A stretch of 19,447 bases of DNA from contig DCUE01000076.1 of NCBI GenBank assembly GCA_002328465.1, positions 1-19,447 on the forward strand, given 5' to 3'. Origin of the DNA: Candidatus Dojkabacteria bacterium UBA2222 (GTDB lineage Bacteria; Patescibacteriota; Dojkabacteria; SC72). A model generated the notes under the pieces. That model worked only from the letters and a program-made list of their open reading frames with translations, was not told the origin of the DNA and ran no database searches. Below, piece by piece: positions 1 to 7,143 of the stretch; within the stretch, counting starts at the first letter, position 1; every line of letters starts with the position of its first letter. A program made the position numbers and the translations under genes.

Positions 1-819
1 TTAAGCTATATGCGTTTTCTATTTAATCTAAAAGATGATTTAAGTATCTCGAGAATATTAAATGTGCCTGTAAGAAAGATGGGAACAAAATCTGTAGCCC
101 ATCTCCACTCTATTGCTCAAAAATGTGGTTGCTCCGTTGGAGAATTAATTGTTACTACATATGAGATAGAGAACTCTCTTGAAAAAAGTTTAAATATCTC
201 TACTGAGATGCATGAGAAAATTTCTTCACAAAGAGAAGAAATGGGAAGATACAAACTCCTTGTCTCATTATTTGGAAGTATGTATGTAGAGACACAAGGG
301 TTGGATGTTCTTTCTACAATAGATGTGATTCTTAGGAAAACCAAATATGTAGATTGGATAGATGATGGAACAGAAGAAGCAGAGTACAAGAAGGAAAATA
401 TTGAAGAGCTTAAGAGTGTTGCAGGTAGCTATGCAGTAAGATATAAAGAAAAATCTTTAGATATGTTTTTACAAGAGATTAATCTAATTGAGCAGGAACA
501 GAGTAAAAATCAGGATGGAAGTGGTAACTATGTAAACCTTATGACACTTCACTCCTCAAAAGGATTAGAATTCGATTATGTATTTATCGTTGGAGTAGAA
601 GAGGGAATACTTCCTCATTCAAGATCTTTTACAGATGAAGATGAGTTAGAGGAGGAAAGAAGATTGTGTTATGTAGGTATTACAAGGGCGAAAGAGAAAC
701 TTTTTCTTACTTTTACGGAACAGAGATTAACTAGAGAGGGGTATAGTACACAAATACCATCAAGATTTCTTGGAGAGATACCCCAAGATATTTGTGACTA
801 TTTCAGTTGGCAGAATTGA
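1..819 (+). CDS. UvrD/PcrA-family superfamily 1 DNA helicase, C-terminal part (5' truncated by window edge)
   Basis: The frame is open from base 1 (Leu-Ser-Tyr precede the first Met at base 10), so this is the 3' end of a longer gene; 272 residues are visible. It begins in the domain 2B region with the family's YxRFLxN..DD..S..RI.NVP.R..G pattern. Motif V follows around visible residues 178-192 (LMTLHSSKGLEF, then EEGILPHSRS). Motif VI lies near residues 217-232 (EEERRLCYVGITRAKEKL), with the Arg that contacts the ATP gamma-phosphate. Such enzymes are ATP-driven 3'-5' helicases in nucleotide excision repair, mismatch repair and removal of proteins from DNA. The protein stops soon after the SRFLGEIP segment, so it lacks the long C-terminal tail of PcrA. 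UvrD, PcrA and Rep cannot be told apart from this part. It ends with TGA, showing that UGA is a stop here. It converges with the next gene, with only 5 bp between the stops. Confidence 0.9.
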   Translation, partial: LSYMRFLFNLKDDLSISRILNVPVRKMGTKSVAHLHSIAQKCGCSVGELIVTTYEIENSLEKSLNISTEMHEKISSQREEMGRYKLLVSLFGSMYVETQGLDVLSTIDVILRKTKYVDWIDDGTEEAEYKKENIEELKSVAGSYAVRYKEKSLDMFLQEINLIEQEQSKNQDGSGNYVNLMTLHSSKGLEFDYVFIVGVEEGILPHSRSFTDEDELEEERRLCYVGITRAKEKLFLTFTEQRLTREGYSTQIPSRFLGEIPQDICDYFSWQN

Positions 820-824
820 TACTA

Positions 825-1766
825 TTAAAGGGGATATACACTCCTATATTTTTTGTGACATGCCGGCCATTGACTTTCTCTTGTTGATTCTCCAGCACGA
901 TATTTCCCAATGGTGTTTTTAATCTGTGCAAATCCATCAAATATATTTTCTTTGAATTGCCTACTCCACCAATATGGACTCCATTGGAAAAGTCCTTTGT
1001 AATTATCTTTGTCTGATTCTGCATTACATCCTGATTCGCAGTACATGATGAATTTTAACCACCTCATCTCTTCAGGAGTGTAAGGTCCTGATTCGACAAC
1101 TGAATACCAGAAAGGACAGTTGTAACCCCTAAGTTCAATATCCTTTAATAGATAGAGGGAAGTTCCTACTTCTACAATTCTTTTTATTGGTTCTTTTACA
1201 ACCGTTTGCTCAATTAACTCGCTATTGACTAGTAATCCATCCTCGTATGTGTTTGACAATATCCTCTTTCCAATTCCAAGCTCTCCTTCCTGGAATATAT
1301 TTCTCTGTCCTTTTAAATACATATTGCTTTTTACTATCTCCTCTTCGTATGGAATATCAAAAAACTCTTCAACAATTATGGTCTCTGATCTTACAATTCT
1401 TACAATACTACCATCGAGTAGATATTCAGTATTCATGTATATAATATCCTGCCTCTCTAATTCTATACTGTTTTGTCTTAGAATCTCATATATATCTGTT
1501 AATTTTGTAAGTACTGTATATATCTTCTCTTCCTTTTTAATTGTAATCAATTTTGGTCCATAGGAGATTCTCTCTTCAAAGGTATTAGGCATAAAGAAGG
1601 CGCCTTTTACATCTGTATCTGAAAGAGAAGAATCTTCTTGAGCAAAAATAATTTTACTTGAATGATATATGAGAAAAGAAGAGAGAAACCCTAGTGGTAA
1701 TAGTAGGAAAAGAAGAGATTTAAAAACAGTAAATCTGTTGTTTTTATGATATTTTTCAGTGTCCAT
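825..1766 (-). CDS. Membrane-anchored DUF348/G5 protein with lysozyme-like (Rpf/transglycosylase-type) domain
   Basis: From the ATG at 1766 the protein has 313 residues. It has a charged N-terminus, one hydrophobic segment (about residues 15-35, signal anchor or signal peptide), a DUF348-like domain (about 72-126, with an EILRQNSIELERQDIIYMN core), a G5-like domain (about 128-202) and a C-terminal lysozyme-fold domain (about 228-313). The last contains MYCESGCNAES followed by YKGLFQWSPYWW, as in resuscitation-promoting factors and soluble lytic transglycosylases; Glu244 is the likely catalytic acid. Four Cys (217, 243, 247, 303) flank this domain and could form disulfides outside the cell. 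DUF348-G5-Rpf-like architectures (YabE type) cleave or remodel peptidoglycan. The frame opens further upstream (to 1940), but that would run into the divergent lipoprotein gene, and the residues after 1766 begin a normal membrane leader. Function is inferred from domains only. Confidence 0.8.
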   Translation of the reverse strand: MDTEKYHKNNRFTVFKSLLFLLLPLGFLSSFLIYHSSKIIFAQEDSSLSDTDVKGAFFMPNTFEERISYGPKLITIKKEEKIYTVLTKLTDIYEILRQNSIELERQDIIYMNTEYLLDGSIVRIVRSETIIVEEFFDIPYEEEIVKSNMYLKGQRNIFQEGELGIGKRILSNTYEDGLLVNSELIEQTVVKEPIKRIVEVGTSLYLLKDIELRGYNCPFWYSVVESGPYTPEEMRWLKFIMYCESGCNAESDKDNYKGLFQWSPYWWSRQFKENIFDGFAQIKNTIGKYRAGESTRESQWPACHKKYRSVYPL

Positions 1767-1796
1767 ACCTATCCCACATATTAAGGGACTATTGAG

Positions 1797-1827
1797 AGTA
1801 TAGCATGATTGATAAAACATGTGTAAA
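1797..1827 (-). promoter_or_regulatory. Likely sigma70-type promoter for the Rpf-like gene
   Basis: On the minus strand, TTTACA (1822-1827) and TATACT (1797-1802) are separated by 19 bp. A TG one base upstream of the -10 gives an extended -10 (TGCTATACT), which can offset the long spacer. Transcription would begin near 1790 and leave a leader of about 24 nt before the ATG at 1766. The site lies in the 70 bp between two divergent genes, so it may also affect the lipoprotein gene. For that gene I see no clear -35/-10 pair. Confidence 0.45.
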
Positions 1828-1836
1828 ATATGAAGT

Positions 1837-3267
1837 ATGAATAAAATACTAAAAGGATTTCTATTTGTAACCATAGTTGTAATCTCCGGTTTTCTTCTTT
1901 CTGGATGTACAATCTCTGAGGAGAAGATAAATGAGTACAACAGAATAGTCTCAGACTCAGATATCTTAATAGATGGTAAAAACTATACTTTGGCTATACA
2001 GAAATTAAGTTCTGCAGCAGAACTTATACCTTCAAAAATAGAAGCCTTTGAAAGAATTGTGGATATTTTTATACTTAAAAACAGATTAGATGATGCTACG
2101 CGTATCCTTGATGAATCTGGTATGGAATTAGAGGACTCTGAAAGAGCCAATCTTTATACATTAATTGGAGATGCGCAGTATTTGGCGAAAAATTTTGACA
2201 AAGCATTATATAACTACCAATTAGCAAGGAGTCTTTCAAACAAAGTACCTGGAGCCTCGTTGGGTATTGCAAAATCTTATCTACAAAAGGGAGAGACTGA
2301 GAAGGCAAGGAATATGTTAAAAGAAAACTTTAGCGGAGACCTTTATATAGAAGCGAATCTAATACTTTCATATATAGAGGCATTAACAGATTTAGAGAAG
2401 GCTAAAAATACTATAAAGGATATAGAGCCAGGAGATACATGGAGAGAGAAATATGTTCGATGGGAAGAGACCTTAGGGAGTCTCGATACCAATGAACTGT
2501 ACAATGGTACTAAACTTGGAAAAGAGTATGTAGATATGGGATATCCATATTTAGCGATAGCTCTTTTAGAACCTAATTTAGAGAAAATGGGAGAATATAT
2601 TGAGGGTATATACATTTTAGGAAAAGCATATTATGAGAGTGGTGATTATATGAAGAGTATTACTGTATTGGAGAATAGTACATCTTTGAGTGATTTGAAT
2701 CAGTATATATATTGGGTACTAGCAAGAGACTACTATCTTTTAGATGATATTAACAATTCCTTTTCCTACTATGATAGTGCGATATCATATGGGGGAAACA
2801 GGGCAGAAGAGACTCTTTTCATTGAATATCTTGATATTTTAATAAAAGAAAATCTAACAGAGAAGGCTTTAGAAACAATGAAGAGTGCTGAGAGAATTTT
2901 TGCTAGAGATTGGGTTCCTCTATACTTCATGGATATTTATTCTCTTAGGAATGATAATGAGAGATTTACCTACTATATGAAGAAGATTAATTATCAAGAG
3001 CTAAGTGAAGAGCTAAAACCTGAATATCTTTACTCCAAGGGAATGTATTTGATTAATAGCACGGATTTTGATGAAGCGAGAAGGACATTGGATATTTTTT
3101 GGGAATTGGATCAGTATGATCCAAGATATAACCTCTTGGTTGCCCAGTTAAACTTCCAAGAAGGGAATTTAGAAGAATCTAGGGTGTATGCTAAAAAGGC
3201 GATAGAGTATGACTTAGAGGGTATTGTATCTCAGAATGCTCAGAAGCTATTGGCTCAAATCGATTAG
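1837..3267 (+). CDS. TPR-repeat lipoprotein
   Basis: 476 residues. The N-terminus is a lipoprotein signal: Lys4/Lys7, a hydrophobic stretch and the lipobox LSGC, with Cys24 as the expected lipidated residue. The rest is a chain of helix-turn-helix pairs of TPR type. Recognisable units include the segments around YNYQLARSL, GASLGIAKSYLQKGETEKA, YILGKAYYESGDYMKSI, YWVLARDYYLLDDINNS and the last one, QLNFQEGNLEESRVYAKKAIEY. TPR arrays bind other proteins or peptides. In CPR bacteria such lipoproteins are anchored on the outer face of the single membrane. No catalytic domain is visible and the partner is unknown. It is divergent from the cell-wall hydrolase-like gene and lies 68 bp ahead of fusA. 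An envelope role is inferred only from the signal and the neighbour. Confidence 0.8.
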   Translation: MNKILKGFLFVTIVVISGFLLSGCTISEEKINEYNRIVSDSDILIDGKNYTLAIQKLSSAAELIPSKIEAFERIVDIFILKNRLDDATRILDESGMELEDSERANLYTLIGDAQYLAKNFDKALYNYQLARSLSNKVPGASLGIAKSYLQKGETEKARNMLKENFSGDLYIEANLILSYIEALTDLEKAKNTIKDIEPGDTWREKYVRWEETLGSLDTNELYNGTKLGKEYVDMGYPYLAIALLEPNLEKMGEYIEGIYILGKAYYESGDYMKSITVLENSTSLSDLNQYIYWVLARDYYLLDDINNSFSYYDSAISYGGNRAEETLFIEYLDILIKENLTEKALETMKSAERIFARDWVPLYFMDIYSLRNDNERFTYYMKKINYQELSEELKPEYLYSKGMYLINSTDFDEARRTLDIFWELDQYDPRYNLLVAQLNFQEGNLEESRVYAKKAIEYDLEGIVSQNAQKLLAQID

Positions 3268-3278
3268 TCTGTTATAAT
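3250..3278 (+). promoter_or_regulatory. Likely promoter for fusA
   Basis: TTGGCT (3250-3255, 4 of 6 to the -35 consensus), a 17-bp spacer and a perfect TATAAT (3273-3278). The -35 lies inside the last codons of the lipoprotein gene and the -10 just after its stop. Initiation near 3285 would give a leader of about 50 nt before the fusA ATG at 3336. That leader is AT-rich and has no Shine-Dalgarno sequence. Confidence 0.55.
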
Positions 3279-3335
3279 CCATACCGCGTATATTCCTAAG
3301 TTCCCATTAGGTGTTAAATTTTTTGATTTTTAAAT

Positions 3336-5435
3336 ATGCAAACCTATGATGTTAAGATGCCTCTAGAGCAAATTAGAAATATCGGAATTATTGCTCATAT
3401 AGATGCTGGAAAAACAACAACAACTGAGAGACTTTTGTATTTTACAGGACAAATTCACAAAATGGGTGAAGTACATGAAGGTGCTGCAACAACAGACTTC
3501 ATGGAACAAGAGAGAGAAAGGGGTATTACAATTCAATCTGCCGCAGTAACATGCTTTTGGGATTTTGATAGTAAGAGATATAGAATAAATATCATTGATA
3601 CACCAGGACATGTTGATTTTACTGCCGAAGTTGAAAGGTCACTTAGAGTACTAGATGGCGCTGTCGTTATCTTTGACGGAAGAAAGGGTGTTGAACCACA
3701 ATCTGAAACAGTTTGGAGACAAGCTAATAAATATAAAGTTCCAAGAATCTGCTTTATGAACAAAATTAACCTCATCGGGGGAGATTTTGATAAAAGCTTC
3801 GAGACAATTAAAAACAGATTAAGTAACAAAGCAGTAGCAATAACATTACCAATTGGAAGAGAAAGTGAATTGTATGGATATATAGATTTGGTCCTTAACA
3901 AGGCTTTTTCATACGATTCTCCAGATTCGATAGAATTGAAAGAGATTCCCATACCAGATGAATTAAAGGGTAGAGCAGAGGAGCATAGAGCGATATTGAT
4001 AGAGGCATTGGTTGAAATGGATGATGCATTAATGGAAAAATATTTTGCTGGAGAAGAGATTACTGTAGATGAACTAAAAGCTGCATTAAGAAAAGGGACT
4101 TTAGAAAGTAAGGTATTTCCAGTTCTAGGAGGTGATTCAAGAACAGTAATGTCTAAAACAATATTGGATTACATAACTCTTTGTTTACCTTCCCCCCTAG
4201 ATGTCCCACCTGTACAGGGTGATCATTCTAAAACAGGGAATGAAATAGAGAGGAAACCAGATGAGGGGGAACCATTTTCTGGATTAGTATTCAAAATAGT
4301 AAATGACTCACATATTGGAAACCTCTCATACTTTAGAGTGTATTCGGGTACTGTAAATTCCGGATCGTATGTATACAATTCGACAAAAGATATTAGAGAG
4401 AGAATAAGTAGGCTTGTCCTTATGCATGCAGATGATAGAGAAGAGGTTGATACTCTTAGGGCAGGAGATATTGGTGCAATTGTTGGATTGAAGAGCTCTG
4501 TTACTGGGGATACTCTCTGTGATGAAGCACACCCAATTATATTGGAACAGATTGTATTTGCTGAACCAGTCGTATCTCAAGCAATTGAACCTGCTACAAA
4601 GTCAGATGAAGAGAAAATGTCAGAGGCATTAAATAGACTAGTGAAAGAGGATCCAACTTTTAGAGTTGAGAGTAATATCGAAACTGGTCAGACAATCATC
4701 TCTGGAATGGGTGAGCTACATCTTGAAATCATGGTAGATAGAATGAAGAGAGAATTTAATGTTGTTGCTAATGTTGGTAAGCCACAGGTTGCATATAGGG
4801 AGACTGTAAAGTCGGTATGTGAACAGTCTGAGGGAAGATATGTTAAACAGTCTGGAGGTAAGGGTCAGTACGGTCACTGTTGGTTAAAGATTGAACCAAA
4901 TGAAAAAGGTAAAGGTTTTGAATTTGTTGATGCAATTAAGGGAGGTTCAATTCCAAGAGAATATATTCCTGCAGTTAGGAAGGGAGTTGAAGAAACTTTG
5001 AAAGCAGGTGTTGTTGCTGGATACCCTGTTGTTGATATTAAGGTTACACTTTTTGATGGATCGTACCATGAGGTAGACTCATCAGAGGCAGCATTTAAAG
5101 TTGCAGCATCTATGGCTTTCAAGGATGGTTGTAAGAGAGCAAATCCAATACTTCTAGAACCAATAATGGATGTAGCAGTAGAGGTTCCTCAACAGCATAT
5201 GGGTGATGTAACAGGGTCATTAAGTAGTAAGAGAGGTCAGATTCAAGGTTCGGAAGATGTTGGGAATGGTATCACAGTAATAAATGCATTAGTTCCTCTT
5301 TCTGAGCTATTTGGATATACCAGTGAATTGAGATCAATAACAAGTGGTAGGGGTAGTGCAAACATCGAACCTTCTCACTATTCAGAAGTGCCTAAAAATG
5401 TTGCGGAAGAGATTGCGGGTGTAAAGGGAAAATAG
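3336..5435 (+). CDS. fusA: Elongation factor G with atypical G4/G5 motifs
   Basis: 699 residues, full length for EF-G, the ribosomal translocase GTPase in the cytosol. G1 is AHIDAGKTTT (residues 20-29), G2 is RGITIQSAA and G3 is DTPGHVDF, all normal. Domains II-V are well conserved, for example GNLSYFRVYSGTVNSG, EDPTFRVESNIETGQTI, GMGELHLEIMVDRMKREF, GGKGQYGHCW and the domain IV loop SYHEVDSSEAAFK. The odd part is guanine recognition: the G4 motif NKxD is NKIN (residues 142-145), and the G5 segment aligned with CGSAFKNKG of E. coli reads LGGDSRTVM (around 264-272), without the SA pair. The alignment in this region is gap-free, with LPSPLDVP anchoring it downstream, so this is not a frameshift. 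It sits next to tuf as in the str operon, but rpsL and rpsG are not upstream. No Shine-Dalgarno sequence precedes the ATG. Confidence 0.96.
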   Translation: MQTYDVKMPLEQIRNIGIIAHIDAGKTTTTERLLYFTGQIHKMGEVHEGAATTDFMEQERERGITIQSAAVTCFWDFDSKRYRINIIDTPGHVDFTAEVERSLRVLDGAVVIFDGRKGVEPQSETVWRQANKYKVPRICFMNKINLIGGDFDKSFETIKNRLSNKAVAITLPIGRESELYGYIDLVLNKAFSYDSPDSIELKEIPIPDELKGRAEEHRAILIEALVEMDDALMEKYFAGEEITVDELKAALRKGTLESKVFPVLGGDSRTVMSKTILDYITLCLPSPLDVPPVQGDHSKTGNEIERKPDEGEPFSGLVFKIVNDSHIGNLSYFRVYSGTVNSGSYVYNSTKDIRERISRLVLMHADDREEVDTLRAGDIGAIVGLKSSVTGDTLCDEAHPIILEQIVFAEPVVSQAIEPATKSDEEKMSEALNRLVKEDPTFRVESNIETGQTIISGMGELHLEIMVDRMKREFNVVANVGKPQVAYRETVKSVCEQSEGRYVKQSGGKGQYGHCWLKIEPNEKGKGFEFVDAIKGGSIPREYIPAVRKGVEETLKAGVVAGYPVVDIKVTLFDGSYHEVDSSEAAFKVAASMAFKDGCKRANPILLEPIMDVAVEVPQQHMGDVTGSLSSKRGQIQGSEDVGNGITVINALVPLSELFGYTSELRSITSGRGSANIEPSHYSEVPKNVAEEIAGVKGK

Positions 5436-5470
5436 AATATCCCATATATATCAAATTACATCTTAAACAC

Positions 5471-5499
5471 TTGCATATCTTGAGTCTTTTTGATAATAT
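5471..5499 (+). promoter_or_regulatory. Likely upstream promoter (P1) for tuf
   Basis: TTGCAT (5471-5476), a 17-bp spacer and TAATAT (5494-5499), in the 148-bp gap between fusA and tuf. Predicted start is near 5506, about 80 nt ahead of the tuf ATG. With this gap, tuf can be transcribed separately from fusA. Confidence 0.4.
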
Positions 5500-5520
5500 T
5501 CAACGCAGACTCGCTTAATG

Positions 5521-5549
5521 TTGTTCGTGAGTATTGCATTGTTTATAAA
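5521..5549 (+). promoter_or_regulatory. Possible second promoter (P2) for tuf
   Basis: TTGTTC (5521-5526), a 17-bp spacer and TATAAA (5544-5549), giving a start near 5556 and a leader of about 28 nt made almost only of A and T. Such matches arise easily in AT-rich DNA, so this is weaker than P1. Confidence 0.3.
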
Positions 5550-5583
5550 TAATATAAATATATAAATTAATTAAATATATTAA

Positions 5584-6757
5584 ATGGCAGACTTTACAAG
5601 AACAAAGCCACACATGAATATCGGAACCTTGGGTCATATCGATCACGGTAAGACTACTTTGGTTAGAGGTATTCTAAATTCTTTCTCTACTGATGAAGAT
5701 AGAGCAAGAATGACTGATAAGTTGGATAAAGATCCAGAGTCAAGAGCAAAATCTATTACAGTAGCTGTAGCACATGTTGAATTTGAAACAGACTACAAGA
5801 CACTATGCACTAGTAGATTGCCCAGGACATAAAGACTATATTAAAAATATGATCACAGGTGCAGCTCAAATGGATGGTGCTATTTTAGTAGTATCTTCCG
5901 ATGATGGTGCAATGCCTCAAACAAAAGAGCATATCCTTCTTGCAAAGCAAGTTGGTGTTCCAAAGATGGTTGTTTACATCAACAAATTTGGAGATGCAGA
6001 TGATGAGATTTTGGAATTAATTAAAGCTGATGTATCAGATCTTTTAGCAAAGTATGGATATGATGCAAATGCTCCAGTAATCATTGGAAATGCATTGAGT
6101 GCACAAAAGGGTGAGGAAGAAGGAATGGCATCTGCAAGAGAGTTGATGAAAGCAGTAGATGAATATATTGAAATTCCTGAGAGAGATGTTGAGAAACCAT
6201 TCTTGATGCCAATTGAAGATGTCTTCTCAATTGAGGGAAGAGGAACAGTTGTTACAGGAAGAATTGAAAGAGGAATACTTAAACTCAATGGTGATGTAGA
6301 GATTTTAGGAATGGGTAGAAAACCACAGAAAACTGCTGCAACAGGTATTGAGATGTTCAACAAATCAATGAAAGAGTGTCAAGCAGGTGATAACGTTGGA
6401 ATTTTGTTAAGAGGTCTTAAGAGAACTGATGTTGAGAGAGGTCAAACTCTTTCTCTTCCAAACTCTGTACAAACACATACTGATTTTAAAGCAGAGGTGT
6501 ATGTACTAAGTAAAGAGGAAGGTGGAAGACATACCCCATTTATAACTGGGTATAAACCACAGTTCTATGTAAGAACAGCAGATGTAACTGGTGAAGTAAC
6601 ATTGGCAGAAGGAATCGAAATGGTTGCTCCTGGGGACAATACAGAGTTTACAGTCAAACTTATGGCTCCAGTAGTAATAGAGAAAGGTCAAGGATTTGCA
6701 ATTAGAGAGGGTGGACAAACAGTAGGTAAGGGAATAGTTACAGAGGTTATTAAGTAA
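5584..6757 (+). CDS. tuf: Elongation factor Tu, frameshifted as read, with divergent GTPase motifs
   Basis: EF-Tu carries aminoacyl-tRNA to the ribosomal A site. The first frame (5584 to a stop at 5832) encodes the N-terminus with TKPHMNIGTLGHIDHGKTT and AHVEFET. The downstream frame continues from about 5797 with RHYALVDCPGHKDYIKNM to the TAA at 6757. Dropping one base (an A at 5797/5798) joins them into 390 residues, against 394 in E. coli, and matches family spacing exactly (ETDY-RHYA). Domains 2 and 3 are conserved (EDVFSIEGRGTVVTGR, GGRHTPF, GYKPQFYVRTADVTG, FAIREGGQTVGKG). The GTPase domain deviates: switch I RGITI reads KSITV (56-60, keeping the Thr), G4 NKCD reads NKFG (133-136) and G5 SAL reads NAL (169-171). 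G1 and G3 are normal. The frameshift is most simply a sequencing or assembly error; the motif changes are not explained by it. Position next to fusA and rpsJ marks it as the main tuf locus. Confidence 0.93.
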
Positions 6758-6765
6758 GAAAGTAA

Positions 6766-6791
6766 TCAGGGGGGTAGAAATACCTCCCTGA
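6766..6791 (+). terminator. Strong hairpin with GAAA tetraloop after tuf (partial terminator or rpsJ leader element)
   Basis: Eleven base pairs (6766-6776 with 6781-6791, including one G-U pair and six G in a row on the 5' arm) close a GAAA (GNRA-type) tetraloop at 6777-6780. It starts 8 bp after the tuf stop and ends 32 bp before the rpsJ ATG. The following sequence is A/T-rich but lacks an unbroken T-run, so termination may be incomplete. Attenuation or read-through from tuf into the S10 genes is plausible, since I see no clear separate promoter for rpsJ. In this AT-rich DNA the GC-rich stem stands out. Confidence 0.6.
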
Positions 6792-6823
6792 ACTTAAAGT
6801 TTAATTTAGCTCTTTAAGATAGA

Positions 6824-7135
6824 ATGAGTGAAATAGGTTCAAAAATTAGGGTAAAGTTAAAAGGATATGATGCAGTTGTATTAGATAAATCTTCTAAAAG
6901 CATCATAGAGACAGCGATAAGTACGGGGGCAAAAGTAGCCGGTCCAATTCCTCTTCCAACAAGAAGAAGAAAACTTGCAGTCAATAGATCTCCATTCATC
7001 TATAAGAGTTCAATGGAACATTTTGAGATAGGTACTCATAAAAGAGTAATAGATATAATCGATCCAACTCCCAAGACAATCGATGCTTTGCAGCATCTTC
7101 AAATGCCTGCAGGTGTTGGTATCGAGATTCAATAA
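6824..7135 (+). CDS. rpsJ: 30S ribosomal protein uS10
   Basis: 103 residues, normal for uS10, which sits in the head of the small subunit (and in other bacteria also binds NusB in antitermination). Diagnostic stretches are IRVKLKGYDAVVLDKS near the N-terminus, GPIPLPTRRR (about 41-50), SPFIYKSSMEHFEIGTHKR and the C-terminal LQMPAGVGIEIQ. First gene of the S10-spc block, 66 bp after tuf with the hairpin between them. It begins with ATG after ctctttaagatagA-type A/T-rich sequence without a Shine-Dalgarno motif. The next gene starts 8 bp after its stop. Confidence 0.97.
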   Translation: MSEIGSKIRVKLKGYDAVVLDKSSKSIIETAISTGAKVAGPIPLPTRRRKLAVNRSPFIYKSSMEHFEIGTHKRVIDIIDPTPKTIDALQHLQMPAGVGIEIQ

Positions 7136-7143
7136 AAATATAT

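Noticed and set aside
1792..1829. Promoter for the lipoprotein gene (TTGAGA with TAAAAT)
   Set aside because: Spacing between the boxes is 26 bp, too long, and the -10 would place the start at the ATG; a leaderless transcript is possible but unsupported.
1767..1940. Longer N-terminus for the Rpf-like protein (start at 1940)
   Set aside because: It would overlap the divergent lipoprotein gene by about 100 bp and adds a second unrelated hydrophobic stretch; the ATG at 1766 gives a normal membrane leader and is near a good extended -10.
3363..5122. Open frames on the minus strand inside fusA, tuf and the ribosomal genes
   Set aside because: They are reverse-strand shadows of strongly conserved genes; no family match and biased composition.
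5584..5832. A separate small 82-residue GTPase-like gene ahead of a second EF-Tu-like gene
   Set aside because: The two pieces are complementary parts of one EF-Tu with exact family spacing once one base is removed; the downstream ATG at 5774 lies inside the conserved AHVEFE segment of the other frame.
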